Positions 1 to 8,813 of a stretch of 44,235 nt of DNA are shown one piece after another. Position 1 is the first letter of the stretch. The number at the start of each line of letters is the position of its first letter. The notes under the pieces were generated by a model. The model was not told the DNA's origin and did not search any database. It saw only the letters and a list, made by a program, of their open reading frames with translations. Made by a program: the position numbers and the translations under genes. The DNA comes from CAZJJY01 sp964546445 (GTDB taxonomy: Bacteria > Patescibacteriota > Microgenomatia > PFEM01 > JAPLYW01), in NCBI GenBank assembly GCA_964546445.1, contig CAZJJY010000002.1:1-44235 (forward strand), read 5' to 3'.

Positions 1-22
1 TAAAAAAGAAACTAAAACAAAG

Positions 23-47
23 AAAGAGCAATAAAGCTCTTTTTGTT
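23..47. terminator. Intrinsic terminator, probably bidirectional
   Basis: AAAGAGC (23-29) and GCTCTTT (36-42) form a 7-bp stem with a 6-nt loop, followed on the plus strand by T-rich sequence. On the minus strand the hairpin is followed by CTTTGTTTT. It lies just beyond the aspS stop, so it can end the aspS transcript and any plus-strand gene entering from outside the window. Confidence 0.6.
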
Positions 48-62
48 TTTAAGGAGGTTATT

Positions 63-1433
63 TTATTCTTCGTCGTCAACAATTTTAACAATCTTTTCAA
101 GCAAACTATCATCTTTTTTCCCTCTTTCTTTCCCAAACTTAGACAAAGGAACATCAACCCTCTCTAAATCTCTTGGGAATAAAGAAGCTTCTCTAATATT
201 ACTAAGCCCTAGTACATTTTGAGTAATTCGCTCTAATCCTAGACAAAAACCCCCTTCAGGTGGCATCCCATATTTAAAGGCTTGTAAGTAAAAAGAAAAA
301 TTATCTGGATTATAACCACGACCTTTAATACTGTTTAAAAGTTGCTTGTAATCGTTAATTCTCTGTCCACCGGTTATCCATTCAACTCCTTTTCCTAAAA
401 TATCAAAACTTAATGTATTTTTTGGATCTTTAGGATCAGGATAGGTATACATTGGTCTTTTGTCTGTTGGATAATGAGTAATAATAACCAAATCAGAACC
501 TTTTTCTTCTAAAGCCCAACGACAAATCTCTCTTTCATCTTCTGGGCTTAAATCTGGTTCCTTGCGATTATCTTTTTTTGTTCTTTTATAAATAATTTCC
601 AAGGCTTCTCTAAGTTTTAGAACTGGAGTTTCTTTGACTGTCTTTGGTAAATCTAGTTTCTTATCATATTCCCTAAGTTTTTTAAAAATAAATTTCAAAA
701 GATCATCAGCTAATTTATAAATATCTTCCCAACTATTAATGAAACCCATCTCTGCGTCTAATCCAACGTATTCTGTTATATGTCGAGTGGTAATACTCGG
801 TTCAGCCCTGTAAGCATGCGCAATCGTAAAAACCCTCTCAAAAACACCAACGCCAATTTGTTTATAAAACTGAGGGCTTTGGGCTAAATAAGCATCATAA
901 TCAAAATAATTAATCTTAAAAAGTTCAGCTCCGCCTTCAGTAGCCGTAGCTGTAATAGTTGGACAAAAAATTTCTGTAAAATCATTATCCGTTAAATATT
1001 GCCTGAACGACTGAACTATTTTTTCTTGAATTTTGAAAATAGATTTTTGAGAAGGATGACGTAAACTTAAAGGTCTATAATCAAGCAAAGTTGGTAATTG
1101 CAAGTTTAACTTTTTTTCTCCAATATCAAAAGGTAATTCTGCTGCTTTAGAAATAATATTTACTTTTTCTGCTTCAATTTCAACAGTTCCTGTAAGAATA
1201 TTTTTATTGACCATTGAAGATGGTCTTTTCTTAACTTTACCGACAATTTCAATAATATCTTCATTCCTAAATTCAGCTAATTTTTTACTACCAACAACTT
1301 GAATAATCCCTGAACGATCACGAAGATCGATAAAAACCAATTTCCCATGATCACGATAACTATCAACCCAACCTGAAAGCTGAACTTCTTTGCCTATTTT
1401 TTTGATTGCTTCTTTAACTAGAGTTCTATCCAT
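63..1433 (-). CDS. aspS: Aspartyl-tRNA synthetase, short archaeal-like architecture
   Basis: Class II synthetase charging tRNA(Asp), perhaps also tRNA(Asn), with aspartate. The N-terminal OB fold (GWVDSYRDHG) is followed by the catalytic core with ATATEGGAELF, AYLAQSPQFYKQ, the motif 2 YRAEPSITTRH and the motif 3 GFCLGLERI...NIREASLFPRD; R-D after LFP separates it from AsnRS. At 456 aa it is well below the roughly 590 aa of bacterial AspRS: the GAD insertion is absent, as in archaeal and eukaryotic enzymes. I start at ATG 1433, not at the in-frame TTG at 1469, because that TTG is part of a -35 box (TTGCAA 1464-1469, 17-bp spacer, TAGAAT 1441-1446) and the ATG lies 7 nt after the -10, implying a leaderless mRNA. 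Whether it discriminates tRNA(Asp) from tRNA(Asn) cannot be told here. Confidence 0.95.
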   Translation of the reverse strand: MDRTLVKEAIKKIGKEVQLSGWVDSYRDHGKLVFIDLRDRSGIIQVVGSKKLAEFRNEDIIEIVGKVKKRPSSMVNKNILTGTVEIEAEKVNIISKAAELPFDIGEKKLNLQLPTLLDYRPLSLRHPSQKSIFKIQEKIVQSFRQYLTDNDFTEIFCPTITATATEGGAELFKINYFDYDAYLAQSPQFYKQIGVGVFERVFTIAHAYRAEPSITTRHITEYVGLDAEMGFINSWEDIYKLADDLLKFIFKKLREYDKKLDLPKTVKETPVLKLREALEIIYKRTKKDNRKEPDLSPEDEREICRWALEEKGSDLVIITHYPTDKRPMYTYPDPKDPKNTLSFDILGKGVEWITGGQRINDYKQLLNSIKGRGYNPDNFSFYLQAFKYGMPPEGGFCLGLERITQNVLGLSNIREASLFPRDLERVDVPLSKFGKERGKKDDSLLEKIVKIVDDEE

Positions 1434-1440
1434 GTTTTTA

Positions 1441-1469
1441 ATTCTAGCTTTTATGCCTATTTTTTGCAA
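1441..1469 (-). promoter_or_regulatory. aspS promoter, leaderless type
   Basis: On the minus strand: -35 TTGCAA (1469-1464), exactly 17 bp, -10 TAGAAT (1446-1441), then 7 nt to the ATG. The -35 overlaps the region just after the recJ stop, so aspS can be transcribed independently of recJ. Confidence 0.65.
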
Positions 1470-3110
1470 TTACTTTAATTTAATATCTTTTAATCTAAGT
1501 TGCAATTTTTTATGTCCATTCCAGGTATTAATTAAAAAATTATAAGCAATATCAATTGGTTTCTCTCTATTTAACTTTGAATAAAATTCACCCATATTAA
1601 AACCAATCGCTTCTAATACTTGCCCACTACCATCTTCAACCTTCATTTTCAAATGTTGGTTATCTGTCCCCATAAGTTGAGCATCTGAAACTTTTACCTG
1701 AGAAGTTGTAAAAACAGGTTCTGAATTACCCCGCCCAAAAGGATATAATTCTTGTATTATTCTATGTAGATCAAAATTCAATATCTCTAAATCTAGCTCT
1801 ACATCAATTTTTGTAGTTGGAGAAAGATCAACCTTTCCTAAAGCCTCTTCAGTTATTTTTAAAAGTTTGTTTTTAAAAGTTTGAATTTTATCTGTTTTAA
1901 TAGTAAATCCGGCTGCTTTGGGATGTCCCCCTGAAGAAGTTAAAAGATGATCACAACTTTGGATTGCTTCAATAATATTAAACTCATCGATTGAACGAGC
2001 TGAGGCCCGAGAAAACTTTTCTCCCTGAGAGATGATAATAGTTGGTCTATAAAATTCTTCCATTAATTTACCAGCTACTAAACCAATTATTCCTTCATGA
2101 TAACTTTCATGAGTAATAAAAATTAAATTACCTTTCTTTTTTTCTGCCAACCAAATATCCTTGGCATGTAAAACTGCCTTTGTGGTTAGTTCCCTTCTTT
2201 CTTTGTTTTTTTGATCAATTCTTTGAGCTAAACTAATGGCTCTATTCTCATCCAGTGTACAAAGAAGCCTTAATGCTTCCATTGGATCATCTACCCTTCC
2301 TGAAGCATTTAATCGAGGACCAATAACAAAACCAATTTCATAAACTCCAATTGTCGATCTGTTCAAAGAGGCAAAATCAAATAATGACAAAAGTCCTAAT
2401 CTTTTTGTTTTTCTTAAAGAGTCAATTCCATATTTAACCAAAGAACGATTCACTCCTACCAAAGGAATCATATCGGTAATAGTGGCCATGGCTACTAAAT
2501 CTAAACCAAAATTATTATTCTTTAGATCTAGAAGTTTATTGGCTAAGTACCAGCCTGTAGTTGCCCCGGCAATTAAAGTACTATGTATAATGGCTTTGGC
2601 CTGTTTAGGATATCTCCTCTTATCAATAACATGATGATCGCAGACAATGATATCAACACCTAATTCTTTTGTCTCACTAACAGCTTTTCCTGCCACAATA
2701 CCATTATCAACGGTAATAATTAATTTCACTCCATCATTAGCAAACTCTTTAACTTTTTCAATTTTTAAACCATAACCTTCATCACGACTAGGAATAAATG
2801 GTAAGGCATCTGCTTTTAATTTAAATAGTGCCTCCCATAAAACAGCCGCTCCGCAAATACCATCAGCATCATAATCGCCATAGACAATAATTCTTTCTTT
2901 GTTTTTGATGGCTGTTTTAATTCTTGAAATAGCTTTTTTTATTTCAGATGAAGAAAGACCTAAATCTTTATGAGTTAAATCTTTAATCTTTTTAGGATCT
3001 AAAAAATCATCAATTTCTTTCTTTGTCTTTAATCCTCTATTATTTAAAAGAATCTTCAAAAGCTGATCTTTATCTTTGATCTTTTGTTTATTTAATAATT
3101 TCCATTTCAT
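1470..3110 (-). CDS. recJ: Single-stranded-DNA exonuclease RecJ
   Basis: 5'-3' ssDNA exonuclease of the DHH phosphoesterase family, acting in recombination and repair. Visible motifs: YGDYDADGICG (about residues 77-87, first metal site), TVDNGI, VCDHHVID (DHH motif), DHHA1 domain with GGHPKAAGFTI, and a C-terminal OB-like part. Its 546 aa fit the family. Upstream on the minus strand TATAAA (3122-3117) ends 6 nt before the ATG and no Shine-Dalgarno is present, again the leaderless arrangement. aspS follows at once, with its own promoter across the junction. Confidence 0.93.
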   Translation of the reverse strand: MKWKLLNKQKIKDKDQLLKILLNNRGLKTKKEIDDFLDPKKIKDLTHKDLGLSSSEIKKAISRIKTAIKNKERIIVYGDYDADGICGAAVLWEALFKLKADALPFIPSRDEGYGLKIEKVKEFANDGVKLIITVDNGIVAGKAVSETKELGVDIIVCDHHVIDKRRYPKQAKAIIHSTLIAGATTGWYLANKLLDLKNNNFGLDLVAMATITDMIPLVGVNRSLVKYGIDSLRKTKRLGLLSLFDFASLNRSTIGVYEIGFVIGPRLNASGRVDDPMEALRLLCTLDENRAISLAQRIDQKNKERRELTTKAVLHAKDIWLAEKKKGNLIFITHESYHEGIIGLVAGKLMEEFYRPTIIISQGEKFSRASARSIDEFNIIEAIQSCDHLLTSSGGHPKAAGFTIKTDKIQTFKNKLLKITEEALGKVDLSPTTKIDVELDLEILNFDLHRIIQELYPFGRGNSEPVFTTSQVKVSDAQLMGTDNQHLKMKVEDGSGQVLEAIGFNMGEFYSKLNREKPIDIAYNFLINTWNGHKKLQLRLKDIKLK

Positions 3111-3116
3111 TTTTAT

Positions 3117-3152
3117 TTTATAATGAACAATCTCTGTTTATTGTGCTATAAT
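3117..3152. promoter_or_regulatory. Divergent promoters between recJ and the CCA-transferase gene
   Basis: Plus strand: extended -10 TGCTATAAT (TATAAT at 3147-3152) with a poor -35 (TGAACA, 3124-3129), giving a leader of about 27 nt for the gene at 3185. Minus strand: TATAAA (3122-3117) 6 nt before the recJ ATG. The two -10 boxes are only 24 bp apart. Confidence 0.5.
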
Positions 3153-3184
3153 TTGAATAGAAAACCACCAATCATTTTACCAAG

Positions 3185-4564
3185 ATGAAGATTAACTTAC
3201 CAGCGTTTGTTGAAAAAATCCTCGATACATTTGAAAAAAACAATTATCAAATCTACATTGTTGGTGGTGGTGTTAGAGACATGATTATGGGTAAAAAACC
3301 ACTTGATTGGGACTTTACCACTAATGCCAAACCTGAAGTAATTTTAACTCTTTTTGATGACGCCTTCTATGGTAATAAATTTGGAACTGTTAGCATTCCT
3401 GACCCTAGAGAAAAAAAAGATAAATTTGGCAAGCCTGCTGTTTATGAAATAACAACCTTTCGAAAAGAAGCTGGCTATTCAGACGCTCGTCATCCAGATA
3501 AAGTTACTTGGGGAAAAACTATTGAAGATGATTTAATCCGAAGAGACTTCACTATGAACGCCATTGCTCTCAAAAAAGAAAATGGAAATTTTAAGATTAT
3601 CGATCCTCATAAAGGGCAGGAAGATATAAAGAAAAAAATAATTAGGGCTGTTGGTAAGCCAGAAACAAGATTTAAAGAAGATGCCCTACGGATGATGAGA
3701 GCTGTAAGATTAGCCACTCAACTTAGTTTTTCTATTGAAAAAGATACTTTTCAAGCCATTAAAAATAATGTTGATTTAATTGACAAGATTAGTGCTGAAA
3801 GAATAAGAGATGAACTTTTTAAACTTTTCTCCTATGAACACAATGCCGATGGCTATATGCTCTTAAGGAATTCTGGTTTAGTTGAAAAAATACTTCCAGA
3901 AACAGAAAAAGGCTTTGGTATCAACCAAAAAAGTCCTAAACGTCATCATATCTGGGATGTTGGTACTCATTCTGTAAAATCTCTCCAAGTATCTAAATCA
4001 ACCGATCCTGTTTTAAATTTAGCTATTTTGCTTCATGATGTTGGTAAACCTTTGGTAGCTCAAAAACTAAAAGACGGTACTCCAACTTTTTATAATCATG
4101 AAGTTGTTGGGGCAACTATTGCCCAAAGTATTGCCAAAAGATTAAAGCTCTCTAATAAAGATAAAAAAAGATTAGTAACTTTAGTCAGATGGCATCAATT
4201 CACTCTTAATGAAAATCAAACTGATAAAACTATTAGAAGATTTATTAAAAATGTTGGTAAAGAAAATATAGAAGATATGTTTACCTTAAGGAGGTCAGAT
4301 AGATTAGGTAGTGGAGCTAAAGAAACTTCTTGGAGATTAAAAAAATTTAAAAAGAAAATAAAAGAAGTCCAAAAACAACCATTTAAAGTAACTGATCTTA
4401 AAGTAAATGGTAAAGATGTTATAAAAACACTTAAAATTAAACCAAGCCCAACCGTAGGTAAAATCCTAAATAATCTTTTTAATGAAGTCGTCAATCACAA
4501 AGTAGAAAATAAAAGAGAGATACTCCTTAAAAGGATAAAGGAAGTTAAGAAACTTAAAATTTAA
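3185..4564 (+). CDS. cca: CCA-adding enzyme / poly(A) polymerase family nucleotidyltransferase with HD domain
   Basis: Class II tRNA nucleotidyltransferase that builds or repairs the 3' CCA of tRNA. The head domain has GGGVRD (about 27-32) and the catalytic DWD (41-43); then DLIRRDFTMNAIAL, the RFKEDALRMMRAVR motif of the family, the neck, and a C-terminal HD domain (LLHDVGKP, about 283-290, and later a His-rich stretch). Its 459 aa are typical of the HD-fused form. No Shine-Dalgarno precedes the ATG. The stop codon abuts the stop of the convergent downstream gene with zero spacing, leaving no room for a separate terminator. Confidence 0.9.
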   Translation: MKINLPAFVEKILDTFEKNNYQIYIVGGGVRDMIMGKKPLDWDFTTNAKPEVILTLFDDAFYGNKFGTVSIPDPREKKDKFGKPAVYEITTFRKEAGYSDARHPDKVTWGKTIEDDLIRRDFTMNAIALKKENGNFKIIDPHKGQEDIKKKIIRAVGKPETRFKEDALRMMRAVRLATQLSFSIEKDTFQAIKNNVDLIDKISAERIRDELFKLFSYEHNADGYMLLRNSGLVEKILPETEKGFGINQKSPKRHHIWDVGTHSVKSLQVSKSTDPVLNLAILLHDVGKPLVAQKLKDGTPTFYNHEVVGATIAQSIAKRLKLSNKDKKRLVTLVRWHQFTLNENQTDKTIRRFIKNVGKENIEDMFTLRRSDRLGSGAKETSWRLKKFKKKIKEVQKQPFKVTDLKVNGKDVIKTLKIKPSPTVGKILNNLFNEVVNHKVENKREILLKRIKEVKKLKI

Positions 4565-5761
4565 TTATTTCTTTCTTGAATTTCTGTAGGAAGCTTTAAC
4601 ACTTAAAACAAATGCTCCTAGTCCAACGGTAATAAAGACGAAGTTAACAATACCGCCAATGATAGGAAGTATACTTAAAACATAATAAATTAATAATCCA
4701 ATAACCAATCCCCATCCTAAAGTATTTTTAATTTTAGAATTAGCAAGTATTTTTTGCCCAATAAAGAAAGCGACAAAAATCTTTGCAAAATAAACAAGAA
4801 GTATAAACAAAGGAATCAAAAGCATTAAGAATGGAATACCGACGATACTAACGGCTAAAAAGATAAGTAAAAAGACAAAGATAATTGGAGTTAAAATACC
4901 TACTCCTAAACTACCAAGTGGTCTTTTTTGGATAACATCAATAACTCCTTTAGTTCTCTTAGAGAAAAGATACAAGAAAAGTAAACCCAAACCAATGGCA
5001 ATTAAAAAGGCCACAAATTTAAGATAGATACTTACTGTTAAAAATCCGAAGAAAGCAAAAGGAGCAAAGTTTTTAAATAAATCCTTATCTTTTAAAAATG
5101 CTTTCTCTTTGGTTTTCTCATAATTAATTTCTCCTAAAACTATTCCTTCTTCAATCTCCACTTCTTGGGATGATTGATAATCAAAATTACCTAAAACTTG
5201 AGCCCCTTTAGCAAAATTGATATTTTCAAAAGCTCCTTTGAAATCACGATTAACTAAACTAGCAAGATTAACTTCTTGAGCATAGACAGTTAAATCTTTC
5301 CCAACAGGAGCATCTAAGCTAAACAACTGACCTCCAGCTAAAATACTTCCAGAAATTTGAGCCTCCTTACTAATAGTCAAAGCATTACCAAAAACATTTA
5401 GATTTTTACCAATAATTCCACTTATAGAAATATTATTTCCACCAATCCTCACATCATCAGTTACTTGCCCTGAAATAGTAATTGTATTGGCTCCAGCTAA
5501 TAAATCACCATTTATTGTTCCATCAATAACTATATTATTAGCTCCAGCAAAAACATCGCCATTGACGATGCCTGAAATAGTGACTGTTGTTCCACCTAAA
5601 AAAAGATCTTTATTAATAACTTCATCTTTACCAATAACAACATTAGCTTGTTTACTTTCGGCCGCATCGGTAGATACCTCTACCGCTGAAATATTTTTAC
5701 CAAAAAAAGAAAAACAGGCCACGAAGGTTAAAATGACAAAAAGAAGTTTTTTGATCATCAA
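4565..5761 (-). CDS. Secreted bactofilin-like beta-repeat protein with C-terminal membrane domain
   Basis: Starts with a signal peptide (KKLLFVILTFVACFSFFG, cleavage likely near residue 26). Residues about 40-185 are short beta-helix-type repeats alternating G-D-V/L-x-A-G-A-N and I-x-I-x-G units (DVFAGANNIVIDG, DLLAGANTITISG, DVRIGGNNISISG), as in the polymer-forming cytoskeletal (bactofilin) fold. The last 180 residues hold about four to five hydrophobic helices and end in a basic tail (SYRNSRKK). The topology suggests an extracytoplasmic beta-helix anchored in the membrane. It is the last gene of the secDF operon, 34 nt after secF. Exact function unknown; the assignment rests on repeat pattern and topology. 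Confidence 0.72.
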   Translation of the reverse strand: MMIKKLLFVILTFVACFSFFGKNISAVEVSTDAAESKQANVVIGKDEVINKDLFLGGTTVTISGIVNGDVFAGANNIVIDGTINGDLLAGANTITISGQVTDDVRIGGNNISISGIIGKNLNVFGNALTISKEAQISGSILAGGQLFSLDAPVGKDLTVYAQEVNLASLVNRDFKGAFENINFAKGAQVLGNFDYQSSQEVEIEEGIVLGEINYEKTKEKAFLKDKDLFKNFAPFAFFGFLTVSIYLKFVAFLIAIGLGLLFLYLFSKRTKGVIDVIQKRPLGSLGVGILTPIIFVFLLIFLAVSIVGIPFLMLLIPLFILLVYFAKIFVAFFIGQKILANSKIKNTLGWGLVIGLLIYYVLSILPIIGGIVNFVFITVGLGAFVLSVKASYRNSRKK

Positions 5762-5795
5762 GGATAAAATAGCAAATTAAAATTTAAAAGTCAAA

Positions 5796-6668
5796 TTATT
5801 TTCTTTCTTTTAGCTTTTGCCAGACAACCAGAAGAGGCACAGCATTAAAGGTTGAAGAATAAGTTCCTGAAACTGTTCCAATCAGTAAAGCCAAGACAAA
5901 CCATTTAATTGTTACTCCACCTAATAAAAACAAAGCAATTAACATAAATATAATAGTCAAAGAATTATTAAGTGATCTTGATAAAGTTTCAGTAATAGCT
6001 TTATTAGCTAAACTTTCAAAATCAGTTTTGGGATAATTCTTTTGTGATTCTCTTATCCTGTCATAAACGACAATTGTGTCATGAACTGAGAAAGATAAAA
6101 CCGTCAGTACAGCTGTGACAAATAAAGTATCAATTTCAACATTCAAGAAGTGTCCCAGTAAAGAAAAAATACCAATTAAAACTAAAGTGTCATGGAACAT
6201 TGCTAAAATGGCACAAACTCCAAATTTGGCATTTTTAAAACGCCAAGTAACATAACCGACAATGAATCCAGCCGCTAGAATAATAGCCACAATTGTTTTT
6301 ATTAAAAGCTCTCTCCCTAAAGTTGGGCCAACCGTTTCAAAACGAAGCTCTATGGGTGCTTGACTTAATTCACTTTCCAAAACTTCTATTATTTTTAAGT
6401 CTTGGCCATTTTCTATTGGAGGAAGTCTTAGAAGATAAGTATTATCTCCTGAAGATTGAATAGAACTTAAATGATATTCATTTTTTTCTAAAACTTCGGC
6501 TATCTTTTCTTTTTCAACTTGTTCTTCAAATTTATATTCAGCTAAAGTCCCTCCAGTAAAATCAATGGAAGGTTTTAAACCAAAACGAATCAAGGAGAAA
6601 ATTCCTGGGATAATAACCAAAGCTGATATTAAAAAATAAAGATATTTAAACTTCATCCATCTAATCAT
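5796..6668 (-). CDS. secF: Protein translocase subunit SecF
   Basis: Membrane partner of SecD in the Sec accessory complex that uses the proton motive force in export. The 290 aa show an N-terminal TM helix, the DFTGGT motif (about 37-42), a periplasmic-type domain, then the five-helix RND-like part with ITETLSRSLNNSLT and SFSVHDTIVVYDRIRE. The ATG overlaps the secD stop by 4 bp (ATGA), so translation is coupled. Confidence 0.95.
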   Translation of the reverse strand: MIRWMKFKYLYFLISALVIIPGIFSLIRFGLKPSIDFTGGTLAEYKFEEQVEKEKIAEVLEKNEYHLSSIQSSGDNTYLLRLPPIENGQDLKIIEVLESELSQAPIELRFETVGPTLGRELLIKTIVAIILAAGFIVGYVTWRFKNAKFGVCAILAMFHDTLVLIGIFSLLGHFLNVEIDTLFVTAVLTVLSFSVHDTIVVYDRIRESQKNYPKTDFESLANKAITETLSRSLNNSLTIIFMLIALFLLGGVTIKWFVLALLIGTVSGTYSSTFNAVPLLVVWQKLKERK

Positions 6669-8011
6669 CTTTTTACCTCCGCTTTAGTAAAAGTCCTCAA
6701 TAATGTTCGAGTAACGGCAATTCCAGTGAATAAACTTAAAATAACTCCCAATCCTAATGTCAAAGCAAAACCCCTCACCATTCCTGAACTATTCAAAAAT
6801 GACCAATTAAAAGGATTAAACAAAATAAAACAGGTAATTAAAGTGGCCACGTTAGCATCTCTTATCGAATCCCAAGCTCTGCCAAAACCAAGCTCTACGG
6901 CCATGGCTCTTGGTTTACCATCTCTTATTTCTTCTTTCATTCTTTCAAAGATTAAAATATTAGCGTCAACGGCCATCCCCACCGACAAGATAAAACCAGC
7001 TACTCCAGGCAAAGTTAAAGTTATCGGAATTAATTTATAAATAGTTAAAGTTACCAAACCATAAACAATGAGAGCTAAACTGGCTAAAACACCAAGTTTT
7101 CCATAATAAGAAATCATAAAAACGATAACCATCAATAAACCAATTAAACCAGCGTTAACGCTTTTTTGGACTGAATCAGCCCCCAGAGTGGCTCCAATAT
7201 TACGCTGTTCAATAAGAGTTATTGGAACAGGTAAAGCCCCAGCATTTAACTGAATGACTAATTGTTTTGCTTCTTCAATTGTAAATTCGCCACTGATAAT
7301 TGCCTCTCCAGTAGTAATCCTTTCCTGTACTGTTGGAGCTGTAACTGGAAATTCATCCAAAAAGATGGCCACCTGTTTACTAATATTTCTACCGGTAATT
7401 TCAGAAAACTTCGTTCCTCCTTCTGAAGAAAATATTAACCCAACTGTTGGCTGACCTGTGTTTGGATCAAATTTAACTTCGGCTTTAGTCAAATCTTTTC
7501 CCGTTAAACCAGTCTGTTTAAAATCAAAGATAGTCGCCGCCGCCGTTGCTTCTTCTTCTAGTTCTCTAAAATCTAATTGAGCTGTTTGACCAATTAAATC
7601 AACGGCCGTGTTGATATCTTCGACTCCTGCAAGCTCAACAATTAAACGATAATCATCGCCAGCCCTAGAAGTTTGGATAACTGGTTCTGTTACTCCAAAA
7701 AGATTAACTCTTTTTTCAATATTATCCCTAGAAGCTTCGATGGCTGCTTTTTGATCTTCTTTTTTAACCTCGGCCATATCGGCTTGAAAAACTAAATGAG
7801 CCCCACCAGCTAAATCAATTCCTTTCTTAATTTCCAGATCTCTTTTTAAACTAAAACTACCTGCTTTCCAATTTAAAGCAGGTCTTTTAATCTCTTGATC
7901 AATACTAAAATTTCTAAAAGAAAATTTAACCGGAATTACTCCAGGTAAAGAAACATATAAAGAAACTAAGGTTAGAATAATAATAAACCAAAGTAAACGA
8001 CGATTTTTCAT
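6665..8011 (-). CDS. secD: Protein translocase subunit SecD
   Basis: 448 aa: N-terminal TM helix, then GIDLAGGAHLVFQAD (the D-L-x-G-G motif), the P1 head, and C-terminal helices with GMAVDANILIFERMKEE, the conserved proton-path segment of SecD. Compact but complete. Its start overlaps the abrB-like stop by 4 bp and its stop overlaps secF by 4 bp, so export-machinery synthesis is tied to the two upstream regulator-like genes. Confidence 0.95.
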   Translation of the reverse strand: MKNRRLLWFIIILTLVSLYVSLPGVIPVKFSFRNFSIDQEIKRPALNWKAGSFSLKRDLEIKKGIDLAGGAHLVFQADMAEVKKEDQKAAIEASRDNIEKRVNLFGVTEPVIQTSRAGDDYRLIVELAGVEDINTAVDLIGQTAQLDFRELEEEATAAATIFDFKQTGLTGKDLTKAEVKFDPNTGQPTVGLIFSSEGGTKFSEITGRNISKQVAIFLDEFPVTAPTVQERITTGEAIISGEFTIEEAKQLVIQLNAGALPVPITLIEQRNIGATLGADSVQKSVNAGLIGLLMVIVFMISYYGKLGVLASLALIVYGLVTLTIYKLIPITLTLPGVAGFILSVGMAVDANILIFERMKEEIRDGKPRAMAVELGFGRAWDSIRDANVATLITCFILFNPFNWSFLNSSGMVRGFALTLGLGVILSLFTGIAVTRTLLRTFTKAEVKR

Positions 8012-8214
8012 TTTTTATTTTTTTTCTTTCTTAAGAGGCCCTGAGAAAGTGGCAGTTGCTTAGTCCCCGAAAAAGTATAAACAATTTGACCTGTTTCTGG
8101 TTCAATCTCAACTTCAACATCACCACCTGATTTAAGCCCTAATGATTGAGCAAACCTTGAAGGAATAGTGACAGCTAGACTATTACCAGTCTTAATTATC
8201 TTTTGTCTACTCAT
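8008..8214 (-). CDS. AbrB/MazE/SpoVT-type DNA-binding protein
   Basis: 68 aa. The N-terminal 50 residues match the swapped-hairpin AbrB fold (QKIIKTGNSLAVTIPSRFAQSLGL, then a GGDVEVEIE strand). The C-terminus ends in a lysine-rich tail (LLRKKKNKK). Such proteins are transition-state regulators or MazE-like antitoxins; no MazF-like partner is adjacent, so a regulator of this operon is more likely. It lies 8 nt after the wHTH-nucleotidyltransferase gene and overlaps secD by 4 bp. Confidence 0.8.
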   Translation of the reverse strand: MSRQKIIKTGNSLAVTIPSRFAQSLGLKSGGDVEVEIEPETGQIVYTFSGTKQLPLSQGLLRKKKNKK

Positions 8215-8222
8215 TTTTAAAA

Positions 8223-8801
8223 CTATTCTTCAGAAAAAGCCTCTTCATCTCCAATTAACATTACTTTTGATGACGATAAAATTCCCAATAAGAAAGGATC
8301 TCTTCTTTTTTTGCGAAAATTAAATTCTTCTCTAGTCATAACACTGTAATTGACTTCCCGACCTGTTTCTTTTTCCGTTTCTTTAACAATACTCGATAAT
8401 TTCTGCATGTCAATCTCACCCACAACCAACAAGTCAACCTCGTCTTCCCTTGTCTTTAAACCTCGCGCCATTTTCCCTGACAAAAGAGCAAATTTAACAT
8501 TACCTAATTTTCCTTTTCTTTTAACAATTTCTCCACCTAAACCAACTGTTTTTGAAACTAAGGAAATTAAATCTTGATAAAGAGGATAGTCTTTATTAAA
8601 CCAGTAGTAGATTCTATTCCCTCTGTTCTCCTTCTTAACCATCCCTAATCTTTCCATTCTTTGAAGTTCTCTTCTAACAGCATTAATTTCCTCTTTTAAA
8701 AGACGAACTAACTGGCGAATATAAAACATTTCTTTTGGTTGGGAAAGAAGGGTCTGGAGCAGTTTGACTCGTACCTTAGATACCATCAGGTCTTGAAGCA
8801 T
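8223..8801 (-). CDS. Winged-helix protein fused to a degenerate nucleotidyltransferase domain
   Basis: Residues about 1-75 are an ArsR/MarR-like winged helix (FYIRQLVRLLKEEINAVRRE as the recognition part). Residues about 95-190 resemble the minimal nucleotidyltransferase (MNT) fold, but the usual G-S...S-D-x-D reads G-K...D-E-V-D: the Ser and the first catalytic Asp are replaced, so catalysis is doubtful. Probably a transcriptional regulator using the fold as a sensor. Next to an AbrB-like gene in the secDF operon; MNT proteins are often half of HEPN/MNT toxin-antitoxin pairs, but no HEPN gene is nearby. Confidence 0.75.
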   Translation of the reverse strand: MLQDLMVSKVRVKLLQTLLSQPKEMFYIRQLVRLLKEEINAVRRELQRMERLGMVKKENRGNRIYYWFNKDYPLYQDLISLVSKTVGLGGEIVKRKGKLGNVKFALLSGKMARGLKTREDEVDLLVVGEIDMQKLSSIVKETEKETGREVNYSVMTREEFNFRKKRRDPFLLGILSSSKVMLIGDEEAFSEE

Positions 8802-8813
8802 AATTCTTTGATG

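Noticed and set aside
1434..1469. Longer aspS starting at TTG 1469
   Set aside because: That TTG belongs to a -35 box with a 17-bp spacer and TAGAAT; the resulting 12 extra residues do not match the family.
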